A stretch of DNA of 64,000 bases from Sulfitobacter sp. OXR-159 (lineage in GTDB: Bacteria; Pseudomonadota; Alphaproteobacteria; Rhodobacterales; Rhodobacteraceae), in contig NZ_CP139708.1 in the NCBI RefSeq assembly GCF_034377145.1, forward strand, positions 171,960-235,959, written 5' to 3'. The position numbers and the translations under genes are program-made. The notes below the pieces were generated by a model. It was not told where the DNA came from. It worked only from the letters and a program-made list of their open reading frames with translations, and ran no database searches. Positions 1-7,849 of the stretch are shown piece after piece (position 1 is the first letter of the stretch; each line of letters starts with the position of its first letter).

Positions 1-613
1 CCCGCTTTTGCGTGCCGAATTGGCCGAAACCCATGGGGTGAGCCTGACCCCCTTGCGCGATGCGCTGCAGCAGCTTGCCAAAGAGGGGTTGGTCAAAATC
101 TACCCGCAATCGCGCACGTTGGTGACGCCAATCGACATGTCCGCGATCCGCGAAGCGCAGTTCATGCGCATCGCGCTAGAGACCGAAGTCGTGCGCCGTT
201 TGGCCGCCGAGATCGCGCCCGAAGCCCTGACCCGTCTGCGCAGCATCGTCGCCCTGCAAAGCAGCATCTCGGACCAACCCGGCGACGTGCCGACTTTTCA
301 GGAGTTGGACGAAGTATTCCACCAGACCCTCTTTGTGGCAGCAGGCCACGTGCAAAGCCAGCGCATCATGCGCAGCCACGCGGGCCATCTGGAACGACTG
401 CGCCGCCTGCATCTGGATGACATTGATGAGGCGGGGCGCATCCTGAACAACAAGGACGTGATCGGCGGCCACAGCCGGATCCTTGATGGGATCGAAGCGG
501 GCGATGCGCCTGCGGCGATGGAGGCGCTGCGCCAACACCTGCAACGCACTGTTGACCGCATGACCGAGAAACGGGCGGCTTTCCCGGAGTATTTCACTCC
601 GGAAAAGCCTTGA
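1..613 (+). CDS. GntR-family regulator, FCD type (5' end cut off by window edge)
   Basis: The reading frame is open to base 2 and the visible protein starts inside the winged-helix domain, so the true start lies outside the window. Visible parts are the recognition-helix region of a GntR helix-turn-helix (GVSLTPLRDALQQLAKEGLV) followed by an all-helical FCD ligand domain with the usual Asp and His residues (DEVFHQTLF; the later GGHSRIL). FCD regulators usually repress carboxylate or sugar-acid genes and release DNA when they bind the metabolite. It ends 1 bp before the convergent RraA-family gene, so it is the natural candidate regulator of the sugar-acid genes to its right; that link is inferred. 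Confidence 0.9.
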   Translation, partial: PLLRAELAETHGVSLTPLRDALQQLAKEGLVKIYPQSRTLVTPIDMSAIREAQFMRIALETEVVRRLAAEIAPEALTRLRSIVALQSSISDQPGDVPTFQELDEVFHQTLFVAAGHVQSQRIMRSHAGHLERLRRLHLDDIDEAGRILNNKDVIGGHSRILDGIEAGDAPAAMEALRQHLQRTVDRMTEKRAAFPEYFTPEKP

Positions 614-614
614 T

Positions 615-1325
615 TCAGCGGTTGTTGGCCTTGCGCCATTCCGCGAACCTATCGAGGTTTTCCTGCTTGGTGCCCGGATAAAGCCCGATGATCCCCGCGC
701 CGCCTTTGACCTCCTCAACGACGAAATCCTCATAGGCCGTCATCTCTACCGCCTCATCCGCGACCTCTTCGGCGATATCTGCGGGGATGATGATCACGCA
801 GTCGTCGTCGCCCACCACGATATCACCGGGAAAGACCGGCGCATCGCCGCAGCCGACGGGGCAGTTGATCTCTATCGCCTCATGGAGGGTCAGGTTCGTG
901 GGGCTTGAGGGCCGCGCGTGGTAGGCAGGCATCTCGAGCGCGCCAATGGTCGCGGCATCACGCAGCCCGCCATCTGTCACCACCCCCGCCGCGCCGCGCA
1001 TCATCAGACGGGTGATGAGGATATCCCCAGCACTCGCGGCACGCGCATCCTTACGGCTGTCCATCACCAGCACATGGCCCTCGGGGCAGGTCTCAATCGC
1101 GACGCGCTGCGGGTGCTCGGGGTTGCGAAATTCGACCAGTTGATTGCGATCCTCACGGGCGGGCATATAGCGCAGCGTGAACGCCGGGCCGACCATATTC
1201 TGCCCCTTTGCCGCGACCGGGCCGACCCCCTGCACCACCTGATTGCGCAGCCCGCGTTTATACAGCGCCGTGGCCAGCGTCGCGACCGAGACCGCCTTGA
1301 GTTTCTCGCGTAGTTCGGGGGTCAT
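615..1325 (-). CDS. RraA-family protein (class II aldolase/decarboxylase-like)
   Basis: This is a protein of about 236 residues of the RraA / 4-hydroxy-4-methyl-2-oxoglutarate aldolase superfamily. It has the hallmark GGLRD motif, an upstream GDIL segment and the GDIVVGDDDCVIIIP stretch. Members either bind RNase E or, more often in catabolic operons, cleave or decarboxylate 4-carbon to 6-carbon 2-oxo acids using a divalent metal. The frame is open further upstream to 1496, but those codons lie in the tail of the preceding gene and in the insertion sequence. The ATG at 1325 is chosen because it overlaps the TGA of the DapA-like gene (ATGA) and has a purine-rich GGGAGAGAGG just before it. It is the last gene of an IlvD-DapA-RraA operon now split by the IS, so its expression may be reduced. 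An enzyme is more likely than an RNase E regulator. Confidence 0.85.
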   Translation of the reverse strand: MTPELREKLKAVSVATLATALYKRGLRNQVVQGVGPVAAKGQNMVGPAFTLRYMPAREDRNQLVEFRNPEHPQRVAIETCPEGHVLVMDSRKDARAASAGDILITRLMMRGAAGVVTDGGLRDAATIGALEMPAYHARPSSPTNLTLHEAIEINCPVGCGDAPVFPGDIVVGDDDCVIIIPADIAEEVADEAVEMTAYEDFVVEEVKGGAGIIGLYPGTKQENLDRFAEWRKANNR

Positions 1326-1413
1326 GCCCTCTCTCCCTTTAGTCCGTTGTCTGTTATGAATTGGTCCAGCACCGCCTGCTGCTGCTCCGTCAGCGGCCAT
1401 GCGGAGGGCGGGC
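1322..1413 (-). pseudogene. 3' fragment of the IS-interrupted DapA-family gene
   Basis: These bases encode the carboxy-terminal end of the DapA-like protein (about 30 codons including one copy of the target duplication; translation begins ARPPSAWPLTEQQQ... and ends FITDNGLKGERA, stop). They are separated from the 5' part by the IS at 1414-2805. Removing the IS and one 8-bp copy joins codon CCC of the 5' part to TCC here, with no frameshift. The stop TGA overlaps the ATG of the RraA-family gene by the classic ATGA arrangement, which shows these bases were once the end of that upstream gene. Confidence 0.85.
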
Positions 1414-1441
1414 GGTGGTGTCTCGAATCTGGTGGAAATTC
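1414..1441 (+). repeat. Left terminal inverted repeat of the IS256-family element
   Basis: It is 28 bp and matches the right end in 24 of 28 positions, with mismatches at repeat positions 4, 10, 15 and 16. The outermost bases are GGTGGTGTCTCGAA. Confidence 0.85.
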
Positions 1442-1479
1442 TCCGGCGGCGTTCTCCGAGCATGGGGATTTGGGCCTGA

Positions 1480-2706
1480 TCAAGCCGCGAGGTCAAGGCT
1501 GATTGGAGCGATGGGCTGAGCCAAGGTTTCCCAACCGTCCACTTTCCGCATCTGGATCTGGCCCGATGCCATCAGCGCCCAAAGGAGCATCGGCACGGTT
1601 TCGGCGCAGGGCAGCACGGTCTGGGTCTTGATGCGGCGGCGGAACTCCTCGTTCAGGCGCTCAATGGCGTTTGTCGTCCGGGCCGATTTCCACTGCGATG
1701 GGTCCAGCCGCGTGAAGGTGAATAGCCGGTCACCGGCCTCTTCCAGGCTGTCCGCCACCGCGCGGCACTTCAGCCGCCATTTGCGCAGGAACGCCTTACG
1801 ACGTTTGTCGATTTCGCCCGCATCGTCAGCATAGATCATGTCGCGGTAATCCTCGGTCAACTCGTCCTGCATGCGTTTCGGGGCGTGGCCGAGAAGATTG
1901 CGGTGCTTGTGAACGGTGCAGCGCTGGATCGGCAGGTCCTCGCCCCAGAGCGCGACGAGGGCGGCCTCAAGCCCTGGCGCGCCGTCGACAATGACAAATT
2001 CCGGTCGCTTCAGGCCACGCGCATCGAGATCGCCGAGAAACTCGGCCCAGGCAGCCTTGCTTTCACCGCCCATATTCATGATCGAAAGCAGCACCTTCTG
2101 CCCGTCCCGGCGTATGCCAATGGCCGCCAGCACCGAGATGTTCGTGGCGCGTCTGCCGATGCGTGTCTTGATCACCGTGCCGTCGAGGATCAGCCGGACG
2201 ATGTCCTCATTGGCCAGATCGCGCGCGACCCAGGCGTCCCAGTCGACCTTCACCTTGCGCCAGGCCCGGCTGACCACGTCCTTGCTTACCGCGCCCTGAA
2301 ACAGTCCATACAGTGCCCGCTTCACCCGTCGTGTGTTGGTGCCGGCCAGATAGACCGAAGCGATGAGGGCTTCAGCCTTCTTGGTCAGCCGCTGGTAGCG
2401 CGGCAGCGCCTTCGAGCGCCATTCCGTGGTCTTGCCAGCCTCATCGACGGCGCGGGCGCGCGGCACACTTATCGTCTCGGTCCCAAATGTGCCGATCAGC
2501 TGACGCTCCCGGTGGCCGTGCCGGTAGCCCGTGAGTTTGCCGGGGCGGCGATCATAACGGCAGCGCCCCAGAAACGCCTCCAGCTCCTCTTCGAAAACCG
2601 CCTCGATCGTAGCGCGGATATTCTCCCGCAAGCGATCCTCGATCGGATCATGGCCCGCTTCATTGGACAGTAGCGAAAGCGCGGCAGTGTCGGTATCGTT
2701 CTTCAT
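1480..2706 (-). CDS. IS256-family (mutator-type) transposase
   Basis: This is a full-length 408-residue transposase. The catalytic DDE triad is visible: Asp175 (LILDGT), Asp241 (VIVDGAPGLEAAL) and Glu349 (TTNAIERLNEEF). The conserved QRCTVHKHRN segment between the second Asp and the Glu (residues 261-270) is typical of the family, as is the N-terminal LGRCRYDR/GYRHGHRERQL region. There is no frameshift or early stop, so the element should be able to move. The start ATG lies 99 bp inside the right end of the element. Confidence 0.95.
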   Translation of the reverse strand: MKNDTDTAALSLLSNEAGHDPIEDRLRENIRATIEAVFEEELEAFLGRCRYDRRPGKLTGYRHGHRERQLIGTFGTETISVPRARAVDEAGKTTEWRSKALPRYQRLTKKAEALIASVYLAGTNTRRVKRALYGLFQGAVSKDVVSRAWRKVKVDWDAWVARDLANEDIVRLILDGTVIKTRIGRRATNISVLAAIGIRRDGQKVLLSIMNMGGESKAAWAEFLGDLDARGLKRPEFVIVDGAPGLEAALVALWGEDLPIQRCTVHKHRNLLGHAPKRMQDELTEDYRDMIYADDAGEIDKRRKAFLRKWRLKCRAVADSLEEAGDRLFTFTRLDPSQWKSARTTNAIERLNEEFRRRIKTQTVLPCAETVPMLLWALMASGQIQMRKVDGWETLAQPIAPISLDLAA

Positions 2707-2748
2707 GGCGTGATCTCCCTGGCGGTTGCTGCCGCCGGTTGGGTGGGT

Positions 2749-3633
2749 TCAAGTCACCCGGAGATTACGCCACCTTCGAATTTCCACCACCTTCGCGACA
2801 CGACCGGGCGGGCGCGTGGGGCCGCAATCCTGTCCGATGGCCATCAGCGCCGCTTTGACGCCGGTGACATTGGTGCCGTTATGCTCTTCGGCGCGGATGT
2901 CCTCAAAGGCGCGCATGCTTGCGATGAGGCGGTTCGCCTCTGCGTAATTGCCTGCATCCAGTGCCGCGTGAATGGCGACCGACCGCTCGGGCCAGACGTT
3001 GATAAGGCCCGAGGTGAACCCCCGCGCCCCCACCGCATAGAGCGGCGGTGCCCAGACCTCGGCCAGCCCGCCGACCCAGACGATATCATCCGGCGCCGCC
3101 TCAATCGCGCGGGCAAGGTTCAAAGGGTTCGGCGTGGCCCATTTGACCCCCTTCACCCCCTCGACTTCGCACAACCGCGCGATGCCCTCAGGCCCCATCG
3201 CATCATTGCGCAGGTAAAGCATCACCGGCAGCCCGCCAGACGCATCCCGCACCGCGCGCACGTAGTCGACAGTGCCACGGGGGGAGACGAAGGGATCAGG
3301 CGGTTGGTGGATCATCAGCGCATCCGCGCCCGCCTTGGCACTTGCCTTGGCCAGTGCGCAGGCATCCCGAATGCCGCGCCCGACACCCGCAAGCAGCGGC
3401 GCGCGCCCGTCGACCAACTGCGCCACCTCCCGCACCATGGTGCAGGCCTCATCATTGGTCAGCGCGTAATATTCGCCGGTGTTGCCGTTCACGACCGGGA
3501 TATGCACCCCGGCGGCGAGGGCGCGGTCGATGATCGGGGCCAGTTTGCGCGGCGCGATCTCTCCACCCGCGTCATAGGGCGTCACTAGGATGCCCGAGAT
3601 GCCGGTGAGCGCTTTTGATAGATCATGTGTCAT
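2749..3633 (-). pseudogene. DapA-family (dihydrodipicolinate synthase-like) enzyme, 5' part, interrupted by IS
   Basis: This is a TIM-barrel lyase of the DHDPS/NAL family. The Schiff-base lysine is Lys164 (GVKWATPNP), the family tyrosine is Tyr140 (MLYLRND), and the substrate loop is GNTGEYY (residues 50-56). In sugar-acid operons, relatives dehydrate or cleave 2-keto-3-deoxy acids. The native coding part ends at 2806; the last 19 codons and the stop come from the IS. The intact gene would encode 303 residues (276 here and 27 from 1405-1322), the normal family size. The truncated 294-residue product lacks the last native helix and may be unstable or partly active. It starts 11 bp after the IlvD-family stop, in the same operon. 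Confidence 0.88.
2778..2805 (-). repeat. Right terminal inverted repeat of the IS256-family element
   Basis: Read on the minus strand it begins GGTCGTGTCGCGAA and pairs with the left end over 28 bp. The target duplication gggcgggc follows at 2806-2813. Confidence 0.85.
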
Positions 3634-3644
3634 TGACGTACCCC

Positions 3645-5387
3645 TCAGAAAATATCCGGCTCACCCGCCGCTTGGCCGAAGGCCGCGGTGAGATAGTCAA
3701 AGTCGCAGCCCTGATCGGCCTGCCCCACATGGCGCTGGAACATATAGCCCCAGCCCCGCTCGAACCGTGGTTCGGGCGCTTTCCACGCGGCGCGGCGGGC
3801 GGCGAGTTCGTCCTCATCCACCAGCATGTCGAGGGTCCGCGCCTCAAGATCCATGCGCACGATGTCCCCCGTCTTCAGCAGCGCCAGCGGCCCACCCACG
3901 AAAGACTCCGGCGCGACATGCAGGATGCAAGCGCCATAAGAGGTGCCCGACATCCGCGCGTCTGAGATCCGCAGCATGTCGCGGTGGCCCTGTTTCAACA
4001 GCGCTTTCGGCATCGGCAACATCCCCCATTCCGGCATCCCCGGCCCGCCCTGTGGCCCTGCGTTACGCAGCACCAACACATGGTCCGGCGTTACGTCGAG
4101 GTTTTCGTCGTCAATCGCGGCCTTCATCTCCGGGTAGCTGTCAAAGACCAGCGCCAGGCCTTCGTGGTGGTGAAACTTCGGATCGCAGGCCGCCGGTTTG
4201 ATCACCGCGCCATTGGGGCAAAGGTTGCCTTTGAGCACGGCCAGCGAGCCTTCCTTATAGACCGGGTTCGACAGGGGCCGGATCACGTCGTCATTATAGA
4301 CAGGCGCATTCGCAATCCCCTCCTCCAGCGGTTTACCGGTGCAGGTGATGGCCGACCGGTCAAGCTTATCGCCCAGTTGATCCATCAGCGCCCGCAGACC
4401 GCCCGCGAAATAGAAATCCTCCATCAGGTATTCGCTGCTGCCTAAGGGGCGGATATTGGCGATGAGCGGCGTGGTGCGGCCCAGAGCATCAAGGTCGCTC
4501 AACTCCAGCGCCACCCCGGCGCGGCGTGCCATGGCCAGCAGGTGCACCACCGCATTGGTCGAACAGCCCGTCGCCATCGCCACCGTCGCTGCGTTTTGCA
4601 CGGCGGCGGGGGTGATGATCTTGTCCGGCGTCAGGTCTTCCCAAACCATATCGACAATGCGCCGCCCGCAAGAGGCGCTCATCCGTTTGTGGCCCGCATC
4701 CGCGGCGGGGATCGAGGTCGCCCCCGGCAGGGTCAGCCCCATCGCCTCGGCAATCGCGGTCATGGTGGAGGCGGTGCCCATCGTCATGCAATGCCCATAA
4801 GACCGCGCAATGCCGCCCTCGACACCGACCCACTCCTCGGCCGAGATCGTGCCCGCGCGGCGCTCATCCCAGAACTTCCACGCATCCGAGCCCGAGCCGA
4901 GCGCACGGCCCGCGTAATTGCCGCGCAGCATCGGGCCGGCGGGCAGGAAGATAAACGGCACGCCCGCGCTGATCGCGCCCATGGTCAGCCCCGGCGTGGA
5001 TTTGTCACAGCCGCCCATCAGCACCACACCGTCAAGCGGATGCGAGCGGATCGTCTCTTCGGTCTCCATCGCGATCATATTGCGATAGAGCATCGAGGTC
5101 GGCTTGGTGAAACTTTCGTCAATCGAGATCGTGGGGATCTCCAACCCCAACCCGCCGGCCTGCGCGATTCCCTTTTTCACGTCCTCCGCGCGGTCGCGGA
5201 AATGGAGGTGGCAGGGGTTCATCTCGGACCAAGTGTTCAGGATGCCGATCACAGGGCGGCCTTCCCAATCTTCGGGGCCCAGACCCATCTGCATCATGCG
5301 CGACCGATGTCCAAAGCTGCGCAGATCATCGGGGGCAAACCAGCGCGCGCTGCGCAGCTGATCGGCGTTTTTCTTGGTCTCGGTCAT
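3645..5387 (-). CDS. IlvD/Edd-family dehydratase, sugar-acid (L-arabinonate-like) type
   Basis: This is a 580-residue Fe-S dehydratase. Cys59 (NPCHLH), Cys127 (GGCDKS) and Cys200 (GHCMTM) are the likely cluster ligands, and Lys129 next to Cys127 is the usual metal-site lysine. The N-terminal RSxxWF and FGHRSRMMQMG segments and the 580 length fit sugar-acid dehydratases (arabinonate, xylonate, gluconate) better than IlvD of branched-chain amino acid synthesis. These enzymes remove water from an aldonic acid to give the 2-keto-3-deoxy acid, the substrate type expected for the downstream DapA-like and RraA-like proteins. It is the first gene of the minus-strand operon and faces the aldolase operon across a 117-bp promoter region. 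The exact substrate is not decided by sequence. Confidence 0.9.
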   Translation of the reverse strand: MTETKKNADQLRSARWFAPDDLRSFGHRSRMMQMGLGPEDWEGRPVIGILNTWSEMNPCHLHFRDRAEDVKKGIAQAGGLGLEIPTISIDESFTKPTSMLYRNMIAMETEETIRSHPLDGVVLMGGCDKSTPGLTMGAISAGVPFIFLPAGPMLRGNYAGRALGSGSDAWKFWDERRAGTISAEEWVGVEGGIARSYGHCMTMGTASTMTAIAEAMGLTLPGATSIPAADAGHKRMSASCGRRIVDMVWEDLTPDKIITPAAVQNAATVAMATGCSTNAVVHLLAMARRAGVALELSDLDALGRTTPLIANIRPLGSSEYLMEDFYFAGGLRALMDQLGDKLDRSAITCTGKPLEEGIANAPVYNDDVIRPLSNPVYKEGSLAVLKGNLCPNGAVIKPAACDPKFHHHEGLALVFDSYPEMKAAIDDENLDVTPDHVLVLRNAGPQGGPGMPEWGMLPMPKALLKQGHRDMLRISDARMSGTSYGACILHVAPESFVGGPLALLKTGDIVRMDLEARTLDMLVDEDELAARRAAWKAPEPRFERGWGYMFQRHVGQADQGCDFDYLTAAFGQAAGEPDIF

Positions 5388-5447
5388 GGAATCCTCGCCA
5401 GCTAAAACATCATCGCAAAACGGGTGGAAAACACATCTTGCTCGAAC

Positions 5448-5465
5448 TGATATATTACCGTATCA
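5448..5465. promoter_or_regulatory. Candidate operator between divergent sugar-acid operons
   Basis: An inverted repeat TGATA-8 nt-TATCA lies midway in the 117-bp region between the dehydratase and the aldolase gene. It would suit a dimeric GntR/FCD repressor controlling both operons. The regulator truncated at the left edge of the window is one candidate. There is no direct evidence of binding. Confidence 0.35.
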
Positions 5466-5504
5466 CCCCAATTGTCGATACCATTTGAGGGGCGCGTTGC
5501 GAAA

Positions 5505-6305
5505 ATGTCGGGAAAAACACTGAAACAAACGCTCCGGCCCGGCAGTCGTCTGTCGGGGTTTTGGCTCTCGCTCTGCTCTCCTACGGTGACAGAAATCGCC
5601 GCGGGCAGCGGGATCGATTGGCTGTTGCTGGACATGGAACATGCGCCGAATGACCTAAGCCAGATCACCGATCATCTGCGCGCCGCTACGAGTGCGGCAC
5701 CCGATGCGCAGATGGTCGTGCGAATGCCCTCATCCGACCAGACCATGACCAAGCGGCTGCTGGATATCGGCGTGCAAAATCTGATGTTCCCGATGATCCA
5801 AAACGCCGAAGACGCCCGCCGCGCCGTGACATGGACCCGCTACCCTCCCGAAGGGCTGCGCGGCATCTCGGCTACGATTCGCGCCAATAACTACGCGCGG
5901 CAGACGGATTACCTGACCACATATACAGACGCGCAATGCGTCATCGTGCAGGTCGAAACCCCCGAAGCGGTCGACCAGATCCCCGCCATCGCCGCTGTGC
6001 CCGGCGTGGACGCGATCTTTATCGGGCCGGGCGATTTGTCGTCGGCGATGGGCCATACCGGCAACCCCATGCACCCCGATGTCCAAGACAAGATCCGCGA
6101 AGCGGTCGATGCCATTCACGCCGCCGGGCTGCCTGCGGGCATCCTTGGTTACGGCGCCGATCTGGCGCGCCGCTACTTTGACAACGGTATCGAATTCGTC
6201 GCCATCGCGGGCGACGCCTGGCTGCTCACGCGGCAGATGGATGCGCTGGTGCAAACCATGGCGCAGCCCTCCCCCACTTTGACACAGCAAACCGACAAGG
6301 ATTGA
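5505..6305 (+). CDS. HpcH/HpaI-family aldolase (2-oxo acid class II aldolase)
   Basis: This is a 266-residue TIM-barrel aldolase. The family residues are present: the acid/base His46 in DMEHAPND, Arg73 (VVRMP), the metal ligands Glu151 (QVETPEA) and Asp177 (GPGDLS). Family members cleave 4-hydroxy-2-oxo acids to pyruvate and an aldehyde. A TTG at 5472 is in frame, but ATG 5505 is preferred because GAGGGG lies 12 bp before it and the family N terminus begins near here. The next gene, an aldehyde dehydrogenase, could oxidise the aldehyde product. It is the first gene of a three-gene operon. Confidence 0.9.
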   Translation: MSGKTLKQTLRPGSRLSGFWLSLCSPTVTEIAAGSGIDWLLLDMEHAPNDLSQITDHLRAATSAAPDAQMVVRMPSSDQTMTKRLLDIGVQNLMFPMIQNAEDARRAVTWTRYPPEGLRGISATIRANNYARQTDYLTTYTDAQCVIVQVETPEAVDQIPAIAAVPGVDAIFIGPGDLSSAMGHTGNPMHPDVQDKIREAVDAIHAAGLPAGILGYGADLARRYFDNGIEFVAIAGDAWLLTRQMDALVQTMAQPSPTLTQQTDKD

Positions 6306-6307
6306 TC

Positions 6308-7849
6308 ATGAGCGCTGACAGCAAGACATTTCACCCCCACGGCAAGCACTTGATCGCAGGCGAATGGATCGGCGGCGGGGAAACCTTCGCCAATTCCCCC
6401 GCCACCGGCGAAAGCGACCAATTCCAAAGCGGCACCCCGGCCCATGTGGACCGCGCTTGCGAAGCCGCCGAGGATGCCTTTTGGTCCTACGCCTCTTCCA
6501 GCCGCGAGAGCCGCGCCGATTTCCTTGATGCCATCGCAGATGAGATGGAGGCCCGCGCCGAGATCATCACCGAAGTCGGCGCGCGGGAATCCGGCCTGCC
6601 CACCGCCCGCCTTCAGGGCGAACGGGGGCGGACAACCGGGCAACTCCGCCTCTTTGCCGATCACATCCGTAAAGGCGCGCATCTGGACCGTCGTGTCGAC
6701 GGTGCCCTCCCAGACCGCCAGCCTATGCCCCGGCCCGACATCCGCATGATCCAACGCCCCATCGGCCCGGTTGCGGTATTCGGCGCGTCGAACTTCCCGC
6801 TGGCCTTTTCCACCGCGGGCGGCGACACCGCCGCGGCGCTGGCGGCGGGCTGCCCGGTCGTTGTGAAAGGCCACTCCGCCCATCCCGGCACGGGGGAGAT
6901 TGTAGCCGAAGCGATCCACGCTGCGATCAAGAAATGCGGCGTTCACCCCGGTGTCTTTTCCCTCATCCATGCCAACAGCCGTGAGGTGGGCCAGACGCTG
7001 GTGCAGCATCCGCTGATCAAAGCCGTCGGCTTCACCGGCTCCCTCGGCGGCGGCCGCGCGCTGTTTGATCTCTGCGCGCAACGCCCCGAGCCGATCCCGT
7101 TCTTCGGCGAGTTGGGCTCGGTCAACCCGATGTTCGTTCTGGCCGAGGCCACTCGAAACCGCGGCGCGGAAATCGGCGCAGGATGGGCCGGGTCGCTGAC
7201 CATGGGCGCGGGGCAGTTCTGCACCAACCCCGGCATCGCGGTCGTGGCCAAGGGCGTGGAGGGCGATGCCTTCGTCGCTGCCGCAAAAGAGGCGCTGGAA
7301 CAGGTCGGCCCGCAGGTCATGCTGACCGATGGCATCGCCAAAGCCTACCGCGATGGCAAGGAACGTTTCACCGGGCGCAACGCCGTGCGCGCGCTGCTGA
7401 GCAATGACAGCGAAGGCCGCAGCGCCCAGCCGAACCTCTTTGAAACCGACGCAGAGACCTACCTGCAAGATCACGCCCTTGGGGAAGAGGTTTTCGGCCC
7501 CTTGGGTCTGGTGCTGCGGGTGTCTTCGGGTGATGAGATGCAAGAACTCGCCAAGGGTTTTGAGGGCCAGTTAACCGCGACGCTCCAGATGGACGACGGT
7601 GATACCGAAGCCGCCAAGGCGCTGATGCCAATCCTTGAACGGAAGGCGGGCCGGGTGCTGGTGAACGGCTTCCCTACCGGGGTCGAGGTCTGTGACGCCA
7701 TGGTGCACGGCGGCCCCTACCCGGCCTCCACCAACTTCGGCGCGACCTCCGTCGGCACCATGGCGATCCGCCGCTTCCTGCGGCCCGTGTCCTACCAAAA
7801 CCTGCCCGATGCGCTGCTGCCCGAAGACCTGCGCGGGGCTTCGGCATGA
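6308..7849 (+). CDS. Aldehyde dehydrogenase, 2,5-dioxovalerate (ketoglutarate semialdehyde) type
   Basis: This is a 513-residue NAD(P)-dependent aldehyde dehydrogenase. Active-site residues are Asn162 (GASNFP), Lys187, Glu268 (FFGELGS) and Cys305 (GQFCTNPG). The GQFCTNPG form of the catalytic loop and the LGSVNP segment are typical of ketoglutarate semialdehyde dehydrogenases, which finish the non-phosphorylated pentonate pathway by making 2-oxoglutarate. It starts 2 bp after the aldolase stop with AAGGA as ribosome site; the ATG at 6308 is used rather than the in-frame TTG at 6302. The substrate is inferred from context: a dehydratase plus a DapA-like dehydratase would supply the semialdehyde. 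Confidence 0.9.
   Translation: MSADSKTFHPHGKHLIAGEWIGGGETFANSPATGESDQFQSGTPAHVDRACEAAEDAFWSYASSSRESRADFLDAIADEMEARAEIITEVGARESGLPTARLQGERGRTTGQLRLFADHIRKGAHLDRRVDGALPDRQPMPRPDIRMIQRPIGPVAVFGASNFPLAFSTAGGDTAAALAAGCPVVVKGHSAHPGTGEIVAEAIHAAIKKCGVHPGVFSLIHANSREVGQTLVQHPLIKAVGFTGSLGGGRALFDLCAQRPEPIPFFGELGSVNPMFVLAEATRNRGAEIGAGWAGSLTMGAGQFCTNPGIAVVAKGVEGDAFVAAAKEALEQVGPQVMLTDGIAKAYRDGKERFTGRNAVRALLSNDSEGRSAQPNLFETDAETYLQDHALGEEVFGPLGLVLRVSSGDEMQELAKGFEGQLTATLQMDDGDTEAAKALMPILERKAGRVLVNGFPTGVEVCDAMVHGGPYPASTNFGATSVGTMAIRRFLRPVSYQNLPDALLPEDLRGASA

Larger units (their letters stand above)
1414..2805 (-). mobile_element. IS256-family insertion sequence, complete
   Basis: This is a 1392-bp element with one transposase gene. 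The ends are imperfect inverted repeats: bases 1414-1441 match the reverse complement of 2778-2805 at 24 of 28 positions (both begin GGT-GTGTC and end TGGTGGAAATTC). An identical 8-bp direct repeat, gggcgggc, flanks it at 1406-1413 and 2806-2813, the target-duplication size expected for IS256 elements. Intact ends, an intact transposase and a perfect duplication suggest a recent insertion. It sits inside a DapA-family gene. Confidence 0.92.
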
